Shown here in pieces: positions 39,918 to 51,933 of a stretch of DNA of 64,000 nt (position 1 is its first letter; every line of letters starts with the position of its first letter). The DNA is taken from contig JBBPEB010000027.1 of the NCBI GenBank assembly GCA_039096225.1, positions 62,001 through 126,000 of the forward strand, in the 5' to 3' direction. Position numbers and translations under genes: made by a program. Source of the stretch: Blastocystis sp. Blastoise (lineage: Eukaryota; Sar; Bigyra; Opalinata; Blastocystidae). The notes under the pieces were generated by a model. It was given only the letters and a program-made list of their open reading frames with translations. It did no database searches and had not been told where the DNA came from.

Positions 39918-40703
39918 TACCAGTTATCTTTAATTTTTCTAAAGATGGGAATATATCCTTAATACATGATGGATATATATATTCTAATGGAATATTCGAT
40001 GCATATTCATCTATATACGAAGTATTATTACTTAATATATATCTAATTTATATACATCTAATTTGAACTTTAATAATATTCATCATTTTTAAAAGTAGTG
40101 AATAATAAAATAATTCATCTTTTCTTTTTGGTTAAAATAATCCTATATATAAAATGGAGCATATTTATTGTTATTATACTGCTATTAGAATAGAATTATT
40201 TATATATACCATTAATAACTAGTGTTTTCGCAGTTGAATCAAATAATTGCATAGGAACATTCAACTGGCAACAAGCGTCATAATAATATACCTCGTAATT
40301 ATTGTCTTTCAAATAATTAAAGAATAATTCTCTAATATGAAATAATAAATCACTTTGGATTTCATCATTAATCACAACAGAATACTCATCAAGTATTTCA
40401 TATATATCACAACTATCTCTCAGATTCAATGTTGAGAAATCCATATTATCTTCCATCAAAAACGAAATCACTTTTTGCATTTGAAATGGAAGCATATCTA
40501 TATAATAACTACCATCTTCATATTTCTCAGAATGCTGAGTGATATTCAAAAAGGGTAATTGTGAATATTTTTCCATAAATTCTCTTGAAATCCATAATTG
40601 AGTCTCATTTTGAAAAGTGAATAAATCTAAAAAGAAGCATAATCAATTTCATTTATACTCAAATACAATTTTCATCACTTGATATAATGTTAGTGGCTGA
40701 CAT
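36431..40703 (-). CDS. BTB/POZ-like plus leucine-rich family protein, second complete paralogue
   Basis: Start MSATNIISSDENY at 40703; a short first exon splices to LFTFQNETQLWISREF, exactly as in the gene at 10265-13865. The BTB-like part (40196-40620) contains SEKYEDGSYYIDM, VISFLMEDNMD and LNLRDSCDIY. The central exon (39467-39859) carries YDYYTISDMKQYNEISS. Later exons have leucine-rich-like pieces (FPNVT, FPKLHTI, FPKELMSMIDTIDL) and the C-terminus FIQKNHVYYYLDHY with TGA at 36431-36433. Introns are longer than in the other copy, notably about 300 bp of diverged TA-rich repeats at 36840-37155. Function unknown; probably a protein-interaction scaffold by architecture. Confidence 0.6.
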
Positions 40704-41437
40704 GGCTTGATATCAACTATATTTACATAAGAATTTAAACAAATTAGTTAAGAAAACGGTTTTTCGAAGTAATGTACAAAATATACTTTATATATAAACT
40801 TGATGAATTGATGAAATCTACAAAGAACTACTAATTAAAATAAAGAAGTAAAATAAAAAAAACTACTATAACTAGAATTCTTGTTTTTCTATATATTCAT
40901 GGGATTTAATTGATTCAAGAGGGTGTTATCATAAAACTTGGCTCAGGACACAATATTTGACTTCTAGTCTTAGGGTCACGTAGTATCATAGAGTCCTCAG
41001 TCAAGTTTTTCAATTTATAGCGTCCTAAGTCAATTATTTCCTAAGAGATGTATTAATAATTCATATGAAATAGTGTATAATTGTACATATATACATTAAA
41101 TCAATTTATCTAGCGAGTTGATAAATATATAGCATGCAGAAATCAAGTTTTATAAGTTAATTATGATGGCGGCAAAAATAAAAGGCAATTTTTCTATTTA
41201 TTGCACAAATTTTCTTTATATATAATCTAAAACGGACAATAAAGTGCGTACCATTTATTTAAAAAAAGTTAAAAGAGACAGGATTCATTCAAAGCAATTT
41301 TTATTTAAGAATATTTTTTTTTCAAAGAGAAAAAAAGAAACTTTCACGGGGTTTTTTTTGTTTTGTTGAAAAAAAAAATAGCGTTAGCTAAAATTGGATT
41401 AAAACTGATTCAATAAAGAATTTAATAAACGATTTAT
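40704..41437. other. Divergent promoter region between the family gene and RFC1
   Basis: A short cluster of a 12-bp motif (TTGGCTCAGGAC at 40938; inverse GTCCTCAGTCAA at 40993 and GTCCTAAGTCAA at 41022) lies about 450 bp upstream of RFC1 and 250-330 bp upstream of the family gene. Poly-T and poly-A runs lie just before the RFC1 start. Confidence 0.45.
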
Positions 41438-44400
41438 ATGGATCTTCGTAATTTCTTTAAGGTATATATTTTATAGAAAAAAATTACTTTCAATGTATAG
41501 CCAATTGGTAAATCAGCAAGTTCAACATCTTCAGAATCAGTCTCAAAGAAGTCTTCGGAGTCTGATGAGAAGGTTCATGTTGTTCATAAATCGTATTGAT
41601 ATTTTTTATTTATAAATTTGTATATTTTTATTTTTTTTATCAATAGACTATCTAATAATTCAAAGGATGTGGCAGCAAAAACAACTAAAAAGCGGGTGAC
41701 TAAAAGTGACCCCATAAAGAAAACAATTATAACTGATATTTCAGATGATGATGAGGTTCTCACTGTTCTTAAGAAGTCTTCAGTATCAAAATTACTAGAA
41801 AAGCAAATAACAAAACAAAATGTGTCGTATATTTGTTTGCTTTTTCTCTAGTATTCTTTATCTTATATATATATATAGTGTGAAGTCTATAGATACTCGT
41901 GTTCCTATGACGATAAATGATCGTGTCAAACAAAATTCTTCTTCAAAGCGTGTTTTATCATCAACTTCTCCTTCGAAGAATAAAAGACGATATATAAATG
42001 ATTCTGACAGTGAAGATGACTATATACCTCAACTAGAGAAAGAGGATGAGAAGGAATATAATGCTATAGTAGATGATGAAGCACTTTCTAGTGATGATGA
42101 TGTGATTCTAGATAATGAAATAGATGAAGATAATGATGATATCAAAGTAACAAAAAAGAAACAAACGAAATCTCCGCGAAAAACTCAAAAGAAATCCAAA
42201 AAAGATGATTCTATAGATATAGATATTGATATAGATACAAAAAGTCCAAAAAAGACAAGAAAACCACGAAAAACTAGTAAAGATAAAGAAGAGGGGGATA
42301 CGAATGACGCACCTGTTATTAAAGTTGCTGTTACAAACGGTGCACGTTTCCCTTGGATGGGTCCCTCAAAACCCCCTCCACATAAAGGAAGCAAGGCTAT
42401 TCCCGTGGGAGAAGAAGGCTGCTTAGAAGGATTAGCTTTTGTATTAACAGGAGTTAACGATAGTTTAGAAAGAGAAGAAATGAAAGAATTAATTGAAAAA
42501 TATGGAGGGTATATAGATTATTATTATTTATATGTTTATATGTTTATTATTATTTATTATATGTTTATTTTTTTTATTATTTATTTTTTTTATTATTTAT
42601 TATTATTTATTAACATATATATTATATCAATAGAGTTGTTCGTACAGCTGTAAGCGGTAAGACTAATTATTTAGTTGCAGGAATAGAATTAGAAGATGGT
42701 CGATCTATAGAAGAAGGATCTAAATATAAGAATGCTATTGCTAAGAAAGTTTCTATTATTGATGAAGATAAACTATTAGATATGATTCGATGTACATGTG
42801 AACAACCCACTATTCAAGATAATCACGGGAATAATCAAGTGAAGAATGAAGAAATAGCACCCTCCTTGGCAATTAAAGAAGAAGAAGTTAAAATGGAAAA
42901 TAATACTATTCCTTCTCCACCAATGAATCGAAGAGGAATTGTGTACGAAGAATTCGAAGAAGAACAACCTCAAGGTATTTATTTTATTTATTTATTTATT
43001 TGCATATATATGATTATATAGCTTTAAAAATCAAACCTATTTCTTCTGTTGATGAAAGGTATTTTTATTTATTATGTTTATTATGTTTATAATATTTATT
43101 ATATTTATTATATTATATATTGATATAGTTTGTTTACCAGTAAATATGCTCCTCATACGTTAGAAGATCTAGTGGGGAATCGGAATAGTATTCTCGCATT
43201 GAGGGACTGGCTTAATCGATGGAATAATGTTCATATACTGAGTATATATATATATTATATTTATTATAATTATATTAATTATTCTTCTATAGAAACAGTG
43301 AAAGTACAGTATAATAAACAGAACCCTGGAGCCAAAGCTGTTCTTATTTCAGGTCCTCCTGGTATTATATATAATAATATTAAATAACATCTTCTTATTA
43401 CGAATTATTTTCTAAATATATATAGGTATTGGGAAAACAACTTGTGTATCTGTTTTAGCACGTTTAAATGGTTATGAATTAACAGAATTAAACGCTAGTG
43501 ATAAGAGAAACCAGGGAACCATTCGAGAAGAACTCAATAATATTATTTCCAACAAGTATATAAATATGTTTATTTTTATTCTTATTCATTTTTTATATCT
43601 CTTTGATTAGTATTATTATGATTATATACATAATTATTATTATATATTATATATATTATATATATTATTATTCTCTTATTATCTCCTACCTATTCTCCCT
43701 TTCTTCCTCTCCCTCTAGTACTCTGAATAACCTCTCTTCCTTCTCGAATCATAAGCTTATAGTCATGGATGAAGTCGACGGAATGTCGTCAGGAGACAGA
43801 GGAGGCATAGCAGAACTTGTATTTATATACATATATATAGTATTCACTTTTTTTATATATTATTATAATTAACATTTTATTCTATTTTTTAACATATATA
43901 TATTTATTATATATAATCTATATATATAATTTTCTTTTTATCTGAGAATCTATTCATTTATTTCCATTATTATTTATTCATTATATATATATATATAGAT
44001 TCGTATAATAAAGACTACTACTTCTCCTATTATATGTATATGTAATGATAGAGATAACGCAAAGATTCGATCTCTCGTTAACTCCTGTTTCGATCTACCC
44101 TTTATCAAACCTACACCGTATGTACGGAGAACAATAGCACGTGAAACTCACACTTTTATTATCCTTTTCATTATTATTTTTTTTTTTTTTTTTAATTCTA
44201 TATACATTATATTTAATTGTTTTTATTCATATTATTTAATAATAATATATATATAGATTAGAAGTTCACAATCGAATTGATTATATAGTAAAAAGAGAGC
44301 AGTTGCATATAAGTAGTGAAGATATAAAGAGACTTATTACTAGTACTGATGGGGATATGAGACAAGTATATATATATACTCTTATAATACTCTTATATAT

Positions 44401-45679
44401 ATATAGATATTAAATCAGTTACAAATGATACAGACATTACAGGGTGATATAGCTTCTGTTTCTATTAAGGATACTCTATATTCTCATCAAAAAGATGTAG
44501 TATGAATTCTATTTATGTTTATTTTTATTTTTATATTTATATTATTCTTTATTCGTGGTATTCTTATATTTATTATGTTTTTGAACATACTATTTATAAT
44601 ACTTATTATTCTTATTATAGATTCTTGGGAATACAGGATTTGATGCTGTAAAGATTTTGTTTCAAGGAAATAAAATCCCTTTTTCACGACGTTATGACGC
44701 ATTCTTTTTGGATTATGAGTTAACTCCACTAATTATTCAAGTATATATATATATATAATCTTTATAAATAATATTATTATTATAGCAAAACTATATTGAT
44801 AGTTTTAAGAGTACTCACAGTAGTAATTCAACAAGTTTAGAATCTATTCAGCAACTTTCAGATGCAGCTGAATCTCTATCCGACATGGATTGTGTTACCA
44901 ATTCATTAAAATCAAATAGTGTATATATATATATATTATATATATATTATATATATATATATAATCTTCCTCTTTACCTCCCCTAGGACTACTCTCTTCT
45001 CCCTGTTCTCGCCTCTATGGCCGTTCGTACGGGATCTCTTGCAGAAGGAAGAGTATGGCCTAGATTCCCTTTGTATATAATATATATTATTAGTATTATT
45101 TATTTATTATATTATATACTATAAAATAAAATATTCTTATTAATATTATTACACCTATTATATAGTATTCTTGGTAAATTATCGTCAATGAATAAGAATA
45201 AGCGTTTAATTGCTGAATTGACGATGCATGCGTCACCTATTATTCATACTAATAATAAGAGCATTCGATTGGATTATTTTACTAGTTTGAGAAATCATCT
45301 TTTAGATCCTATTCTTAATAATAATAATGTTGATGAATGTATTCAAATTATTGATGAATATGAATTAACGAAAGAAGATTTCATCGATACATTAAATGGA
45401 ATCTATTTACCGGGAACACTTAAAATATTTGAAAAAGTTCCCGCCAAACAGAAAGGTGCATTCACTCGAAAATATAACTCTAGTAATCATATTCACAGTA
45501 ATATATTTGAAGATGATAATAATTTATTTACAAGAGTGAATCGTACAAAAGGGAAAAAAGGAGGAAAAGCAAAAGAAAAAGAAACAAAATCAAAATCTCA
45601 AAAAACACAAGTCAATGAAGATAGTGATGATAGTTTTATTGATAATAATGAAGAAGAAGATTATTATACTTATGAATAG
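41438..45679 (+). CDS. RFC1: Replication factor C subunit 1 (clamp-loader large subunit)
   Basis: RFC1 forms the pentameric complex that opens PCNA and loads it onto primer-template DNA in the nucleus. The protein starts MDLRNFFK, like the conserved RFC1 start that resembles a PCNA-binding box. An acidic/basic linker follows, then a BRCT domain (GCLEGLAFVLTGVND ... TNYLVAG, 42410-42780). The AAA+ module begins FTSKYAPHTLEDLVGN (43130) and contains Walker A GPPGIGKTT formed across an intron, Walker B IVMDEVDGM, sensor I ICICND and the RFC motif GDMRQILNQLQ. The RFC1-specific C-terminal domain has DYSLLPVLASMAVR and a Lys-rich end, stopping at TAG 45677-45679. I count about 16 introns (39-220 bp), including 41462-41500 and 41593-41646. 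No breaks; probably functional. Confidence 0.92.
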
Positions 45680-46202
45680 CGTCATTCATTTTCTTTATTA
45701 TATTATATATATCATTCTTGTTTTTTTTTTAATTCAAATATATTAGTTATATTCTAATTCATGATATATATATGTATATAACTTCTTACCCTAAATATGA
45801 TTGTTTTTGTTCATCTTTTGTTTTGTTTTAGGTATAAATCGTGTTTATTATCTTATTTCTTTCTCCATTATTCTCTGAAAGATGATAAATATCAATAATA
45901 CTTGTTAATGTAAAAGAGAAATGTTCTCATCAACATACTAATGAAATAAATTATATTCCTAAAGAAGATATTTTATCATGTTTTTCTTTTTTTGACTTCA
46001 TAAGCTGTCAAATCATTTTATAATAATAGATTTAAAACAAATAGAATAGAAAGCAAAAAAAAATGATGAAAAATGCTGAAAACAGTAAAAACCGTGATTC
46101 TAAGAAATGATGCAACAAAAATTGTTTTCTAAGTTATAATCATTCTTCCAAGACAATAATTGTATTTCTTATTCTACATAGATCTATTTACATGTCTTTA
46201 GT
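45680..46202. other. Intergenic region between RFC1 and the methyltransferase-like gene
   Basis: It holds the RFC1 3' end and the upstream region of the next plus-strand gene. No other gene or structured element was seen. Confidence 0.5.
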
Positions 46203-47259
46203 ATGTTAGTAGTTGAAGAACATACGGAACCCACAGTAGAATTACTTGAAGATCCCATTATTCTTCGTGATTCAAAGATATGGACACTTCAAAGAAATTT
46301 TTATGAGCAGAAAGGAATTGACTGTTGGAAAGAAGGAGTTGTTCCCTTTTTTGTAACATCAAATAGTTTTATTGCTTATGAATATACAAATTGTATTCTC
46401 GGATACATACGAGATTATTATAGCAAGTATATTTTTATTTATATAATTTATTATTTATTCTTTTATTTATATATATAATTCATATCTTTCTTTTTAATTT
46501 TATTTTTAACTTTTTTAGACCTGGAGCAAATACTCAGCAGCCTATATATATTGTTGAAGTTGGATCAGGACATGGTAAGCTTGCTTATTTAGTTTTGATG
46601 CACTTGTTAGAATTAAAAGAATCTTTTCCTCAAGGTATTTTTTATATGTTTTATTTTATATATCTAAAAAGTCATACATTTATGTTTATTATTTATAAAT
46701 ATATAATTTATAAAAAATAGGTGTTGAAAGACCTTTTGTTTACGTTGTTAGTGATTTTACTGCTAAGATTATTGATAGTGTAAAAGAAAATATATTATTA
46801 AAACCTTTCGTTGAACAAGGAATTCTAGATTTCGCAATTTTTGGTATATTATTATTATATTTATTATGTTTATTGTGTTTATTTGTTTTTTATGTTTATT
46901 TGTTTTTTATATTTATTATATTTATTATATTTATTATATTTATTTGTTTTTTATGTTTATTATGTTTATTATATTTATTATATTTATTATATTCTCTTTA
47001 TTATTATGTTTATTATTATTATTCTCTTTATTATGTTTATTATTTTTATTCCTTCTTTAGATTGTGAAGAACAGAGTGAAATTGAATTAATCAATAGTCA
47101 TCAAGTGCTGAATGCAACTGAAATCACAACTCCTCTTATTTTTATTGCTAATTATGTATTTAATGGATTAAAACAAGATTTATATAATGTGACAAATGGA
47201 GAATTTCAAGAAGGATATATAGGTGTTTCTACAGATAGAAAGTATGTACTATTATTTAT

Positions 47260-47298
<39 letters not shown>

Positions 47299-48082
47299 CT
47301 ATTATAGAGAAGAGAATCCAGAAGATCCCTCAATTATTCAACGTATGCATTTTAATTGGATATTTAAGAAGAGTTCACATGATGATCTTAATCTATATAA
47401 AGATGAACAATTTAATAAAATTATTCAAACGTATATCTATATATATATATTATAACATATATATAATATAATATAACATATATATCTATAGATATAAAGA
47501 AAGACACAATAATTTCACTTTATTATTTCCTTATGGTCCTCTATTAGCTATGAAGAACATGAGTAGTATGTCCCGCGGTAAATTCCTCTTGTTGACTGCA
47601 GATAAGGCATATTCCCACGAGGATGATATAAAAATGTTTCAAGGACCTCCTCATGTAGCTATTCACGGATGTTTCAGTTTAATGGTCAATTTCCACGCTT
47701 TAAGAATATATACATTATTAAATAATGGATATAGTCTACATACACCGTATATATATATATATATATAATTAGGTTTAATTGGTATTCTATAAGAATGATT
47801 ATGTCTATTATATATATATATATATATATATATAATTATTGTTAATATAGTTATTATAATGGTTTAAAAGTAGCTAGTTATGTATTTGGATCCAAAAAAG
47901 AAGAAAATAATGAATTCCGTCTTGCTTTTAATGATACTGTGTATTCCTTCGATCCAGATAATTTCAGCACGATTCAGCGCTGTATTCGAGAAGAAAGTAG
48001 TTCCCCGTCATTAAAATACATTCTCTCCTTATTACGTTTATCTAGATATGAAAGTGAAGTATTCACCAAGTTTAAACAAGTA

Positions 48083-48113
<31 letters not shown>

Positions 48114-48303
48114 TATTTATTATTTTATTCATATTTTTTATTCTATATTTTCTTAGTATAGGATATATTATATATATATATATAGATGTTAATAGATCGT
48201 GTCAGTTATGCATCCGCCAAATTAACGGATGATTTTAAGACTGATATACGTAATATAGCTAAATATTACTATCCTGTTCAATCTAATAAAGTATCTATAT
48301 ATA

Positions 48304-48402
<99 letters not shown>

Positions 48403-48639
48403 GGATATTTACTTTGATTTAGGCCGTTTGTGTCTCGGATTGAGGGATTATTCGTACGGTGCCGAATTGTTCTTCTTGTCCAATAAGATTTCAGGAGAGC
48501 ATCATATCACATGGTATAATTTGGGTATATGTTATTTCTACATGAATAACTATACAGAATCACTTACTTGTTTTCTTCAATGTCTTCAGTTATGTCCTTC
48601 TAATAATGATGCCATGTATATATATATATAGATATATTA

Positions 48640-48724
<85 letters not shown>

Positions 48725-49146
48725 AGTTATAATATCATTATATATTTATACTCTACTCTTCATTCTATATATATATATATAGTGCATGGAAGACACGTCT
48801 TGAATCTCAATTAACTCCAGCGCAAATTCTTGATATAAAGGCTTCTATTACAAAACAAGTTGTTTCTTCTCCCGCGGTTATTGTTGAAGATGCCATTCCT
48901 TTTGATGAAGAACCAGAGACTCAAGAATCTTCACAAAATACAGAGATTCCCACGGAAAATACGGAATCTTCTCAATCTCCTGTTGTTCATGAAAATGCAG
49001 TTCCTTCCTCTCCCTCTGAATCCCCCATGGCTCCCGCCACTGTATCTATTCCCACGTCTACTCTATCTAAAGATGAAGTAGTCGATATAGATGTTGGGTC
49101 TATTGGTGAAGATGGAGAAATCACAAGAGATCCCTTCGAAGAAGAC

Positions 49147-49210
<64 letters not shown>

Positions 49211-49791
49211 TAGCACCTATTGAAGAAGCTATTCAGAATACTATTCCAGAAGGTTCTCCTGTTTCTCCAGTTACTCCTTCTAAGCCTCTTCGCCCTGTAT
49301 TACCTGGTGCTATGCCTATTCCTGTCACACCTTCTGTCGATAGTCTCCGTACAATTGACAAAGCTCCTGTCGATCCTTTCGCTGATGGAGAACCTGTTCC
49401 TATTCCTGCAGATCCTTTTGCGGAGTCGGATATTCCTTCAGATACTATAACTGTTTCTAATTCTCTCCCTACTTCTGAAGGTCATACAATATCATCAATA
49501 ACTACTATACAAGATCCATTTAAAGAAGCAGATGCCTCTATTCCTCTCCCTGAAGATCCTTTCGCTGAGCCAGAACAAGTAAATAACATTATTCCTTCAG
49601 ATCCATTTAAAGAGCATGAAGAAAATAGTAATGCTATTCCTTCAGACCCATTTATAGAACAAGAAGAAGAAGCTTCTACTATTATCCCTTCAGATCCATT
49701 TAAAGAACAAGAAGAGCCCGCCAATATTCCCGCGGATCCTTTTGGTGACGATCCCTCTGTCACAACAGCAGCCGATCCTTTTGCTGAATAA
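46203..49791 (+). CDS. Methyltransferase-like and TPR protein with a DPF-repeat tail
   Basis: About ten exons. The first part (MLVVEEHTEPTVELLEDP...) includes VVPFFVTSNSFIAYEY and IYIVEVGSGHGKLAYLVL, the glycine-rich SAM-binding loop of class I methyltransferases, then LIFIANYVFNGLKQDLY, as in a conserved eukaryotic family of methyltransferase-like proteins with a C-terminal TPR region. TPR-like helices follow (HITWYNLGICYFYMNNYTES ... LQLCPSNND). The last exon (48781-49791) is disordered and acidic, with a poly-Asn run from an AAT repeat and ten DPF tripeptides (DPFEE, DPFAD, DPFAE, DPFKE, DPFIE, DPFGD types), ending ADPFAE. DPF motifs in endocytic proteins bind the AP-2 alpha appendage, so a trafficking link is possible; whether the domain is catalytic is not shown. 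Nine introns, several made mostly of TTA or TA repeats. Confidence 0.7.
48305..48387. repeat. (TTA)n microsatellite filling an intron
   Basis: The intron running from about 48291 to 48402 is almost entirely TTA units between gtatctatat and tatatag. Confidence 0.9.
48638..48723. repeat. (TTA)n microsatellite in the last intron
   Basis: A long TTA run inside the 48616-48780 intron of the same gene. Confidence 0.9.
49147..49209. repeat. (AAT)n coding microsatellite, poly-Asn
   Basis: An in-frame AAT run in the last exon of the methyltransferase-like gene, encoding about 21 Asn between the first DPF motif and VAPIEE. Confidence 0.9.
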
Positions 49792-50270
49792 ACTTTTTTC
49801 TTATATATGTCTATTCAATGTAGTTGTTTTTGTATCTATTACCAATATTTCTTTTATTATTGAACTTGTTTCTTGTTCTTTTTCTCTTAAACATATCTAT
49901 GATTATTATACCTTTTTTATCTAAATATTATATGTATATATAAATAAAAATCCTTTTTCATTTTTTTTTGTGAAATTCATATAGTGTATATAACGTTTAG
50001 TTTTTTTTTTTTTTGAATACCAAGCCACATATTGAATATATTAAATCATATAGATAATTCATCATCTTATTAATATGAATTATATATATAAAATAATTTA
50101 TAATATGTCTCATTATAATATTATTAATAGGTTATACAATATATATATTTAAATTTCATATACACAATATTTCTTACTTAAAATCATTTTCAAATAAAAT
50201 AAACAAAACAAATAAATAAAGCAAATAAATCCTTTAATAACTAATACGCAAATTTTAAAAAATTAGTTAT
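49792..50270. other. Convergent intergenic region
   Basis: It separates the 3' ends of the plus-strand methyltransferase-like gene and the minus-strand protease gene. T-rich and A-rich runs near 49960-50010 may include polyadenylation signals; nothing else was seen. Confidence 0.45.
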
Positions 50271-51242
50271 TTAAGCAAGAGGATAAGAAGCCATGGAGTT
50301 AATACCGCAAATACCTTCACCATCATCAACGTGACCAATCTTGACATAACCATCAAGACCCCAAGAAGAACCCCAAGAGTTTCTAACAAGAATATATTTC
50401 TTACCACTTTCAGTACCATAACCAACAGCAGCAACACCATGATCAAGATCAGTTCCACAGGCTTCAGAAGTAATAACACCACTGGTATAGAATTGGAAAA
50501 CGAAGGAATCAGCATCGATAGCAACAGAAACGGGGTTCTTAGCAATAGCAGCAAGAAGTTGTTTACCATTATTTTCTTCAACATCAACATAACTAGTAAA
50601 AGAAGCAATAGAAGTGCAAGATTTATCTTTACAGCTACCATCCTTAGCAGTGTAGGGATAAGCTTCTTCAGAACAAATACCACCGTTATTAATAACATAT
50701 TCAAAACCATAATCCATTAAACCACCATTGCAACCTTCAGATTGATTATCGCAGTCAACAAGTTGTTGTTCAGAGAAAGATTGAAGCTTACCGTTCTTGA
50801 TAGCATCAACACCTTCCATAGCAGCAACAGCAGAGAAAGCCCAACAAGAGCCACAAGAAGCTTGATCTTTTACAGCGTTGACAGCTCCCTTTTCAATCCA
50901 ATTGACAGATTCAGGAATATCTTCCTTAAGAGTAGCAGAGTTTCTAAGACCACGAGAAGGTTTCTTCATCATACAACCACAAATTCTAGAAGCTTTGAAT
51001 TCATCATGAGTCATATCAGCGAAAGGAGTAATACCAAGAGTATAGGCATGATCTTTTTCGTTTTCAGCATTAATGTAATCAAGATTTTCAGAGAAGACAG
51101 AAAGACGATATCTGGTTTCTTGAGCAGAATAGTTCTTATTGAACTTAGCAGTGTAAGCACCAAATTGAGCCTTGTAATAGGCGTTAGAGTGAGCAAGAGA
51201 AAGAGCACAAACAGCAAAGAGAGCAACTAAAATAGCCTTCAT
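50271..51242 (-). CDS. Cathepsin-L-like cysteine protease, copy 1
   Basis: An intronless 323-residue papain-family (C1A) preproenzyme. The signal peptide is MKAILVALFAVCALSLAHS. The propeptide has an ERFNIN-like helix (YRLSVFSENLDYINAENE) and a GNFD-like FADMTHDEF. The mature enzyme starts near ESVNWIEKGAVNAVKDQ and has the oxyanion Gln and catalytic Cys in QASCGSCWAFS, the GCNGG motif, catalytic His in LDHGVAAVGYG and Asn in NSWGSSWGLDGY. It would act in lysosomes or phagosomes or be secreted, degrading protein. Copy 2 lies 691 bp upstream on the same strand and shares a 209-bp identical block (50521-50729), suggesting gene conversion. All catalytic residues are present. Confidence 0.95.
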   Translation of the reverse strand: MKAILVALFAVCALSLAHSNAYYKAQFGAYTAKFNKNYSAQETRYRLSVFSENLDYINAENEKDHAYTLGITPFADMTHDEFKASRICGCMMKKPSRGLRNSATLKEDIPESVNWIEKGAVNAVKDQASCGSCWAFSAVAAMEGVDAIKNGKLQSFSEQQLVDCDNQSEGCNGGLMDYGFEYVINNGGICSEEAYPYTAKDGSCKDKSCTSIASFTSYVDVEENNGKQLLAAIAKNPVSVAIDADSFVFQFYTSGVITSEACGTDLDHGVAAVGYGTESGKKYILVRNSWGSSWGLDGYVKIGHVDDGEGICGINSMASYPLA

Positions 51243-51933
51243 TGTAATTCAAAAATGAATCAAATAAAACAAATAATTTATGTATAAAAACAATTCTTAT
51301 TATCTGAGAAATATCTTTAGATGACAAGCTATTATCTAAAATGAAGAACTCAATGATGAAAAAGAGAGAGGTAGATTTGATTGGATAATCTTTCTCGTCT
51401 TGTGTTTTTCACCAATGAAAAGAGAATAAAATAGAGTTGTTGAAAGGGTTGTCAGAATGACGTCAATAGGGAAAAAGATTATAATAAAAAAACACATAAT
51501 CAAATATTTGTGACCATTGTGTGTCGACTATTATCTAGTTTGAGCATTCTAGTTGTCAATATGAGAAGAGTTAATTGTATATCATGACGTTCTATTTGAT
51601 ATATCACAATTATTATATCAGTTTATTTCATCAATTACAGTTTATAATTGCATATATTTTTAAATAAGTGTTTTCGACATTGTAATATGCATTTACGAAT
51701 TTTTTTACTAATTATTGATTTCTTATTATAGTTATATTGACATTGTTTTCAGGTCAATGAGTAAATTTATAATATTTTTTTCAAAAACAATTAGAATTTG
51801 ATACTTTTCAATTATTTTAAAATATCATTTTATTTCATATTATTATCGTTTTTCAAATATATGCATTAAAGGTAAACAAAACAAATAAATAATTCAAAAA
51901 AATTAAATACGAAAAACAAATTTAGCAATATAT
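51243..51933. other. Spacer between the two protease genes
   Basis: It holds the promoter of copy 1 and the 3' end of copy 2. Part of it (around 51339, aaaatgaagaactcaatgat) resembles the copy 2 upstream sequence once the Tc1 insertion is removed. Confidence 0.5.

Noticed and set aside
42185-42394. Minus-strand frame MLPLCGGGFEGP
   Set aside because: It is antisense to the RFC1 linker exon.
46841-47070. Several overlapping Leu/Tyr/Phe-rich frames
   Set aside because: They translate a TTATATTTA-type intron repeat in all three frames.
50331-51230. Long open frames antisense to protease copy 1 (and the same in copy 2 at 51994-52893)
   Set aside because: They are conserved only because the sense genes are; composition is Ser/Asn/Thr-rich shadow coding with no motif.
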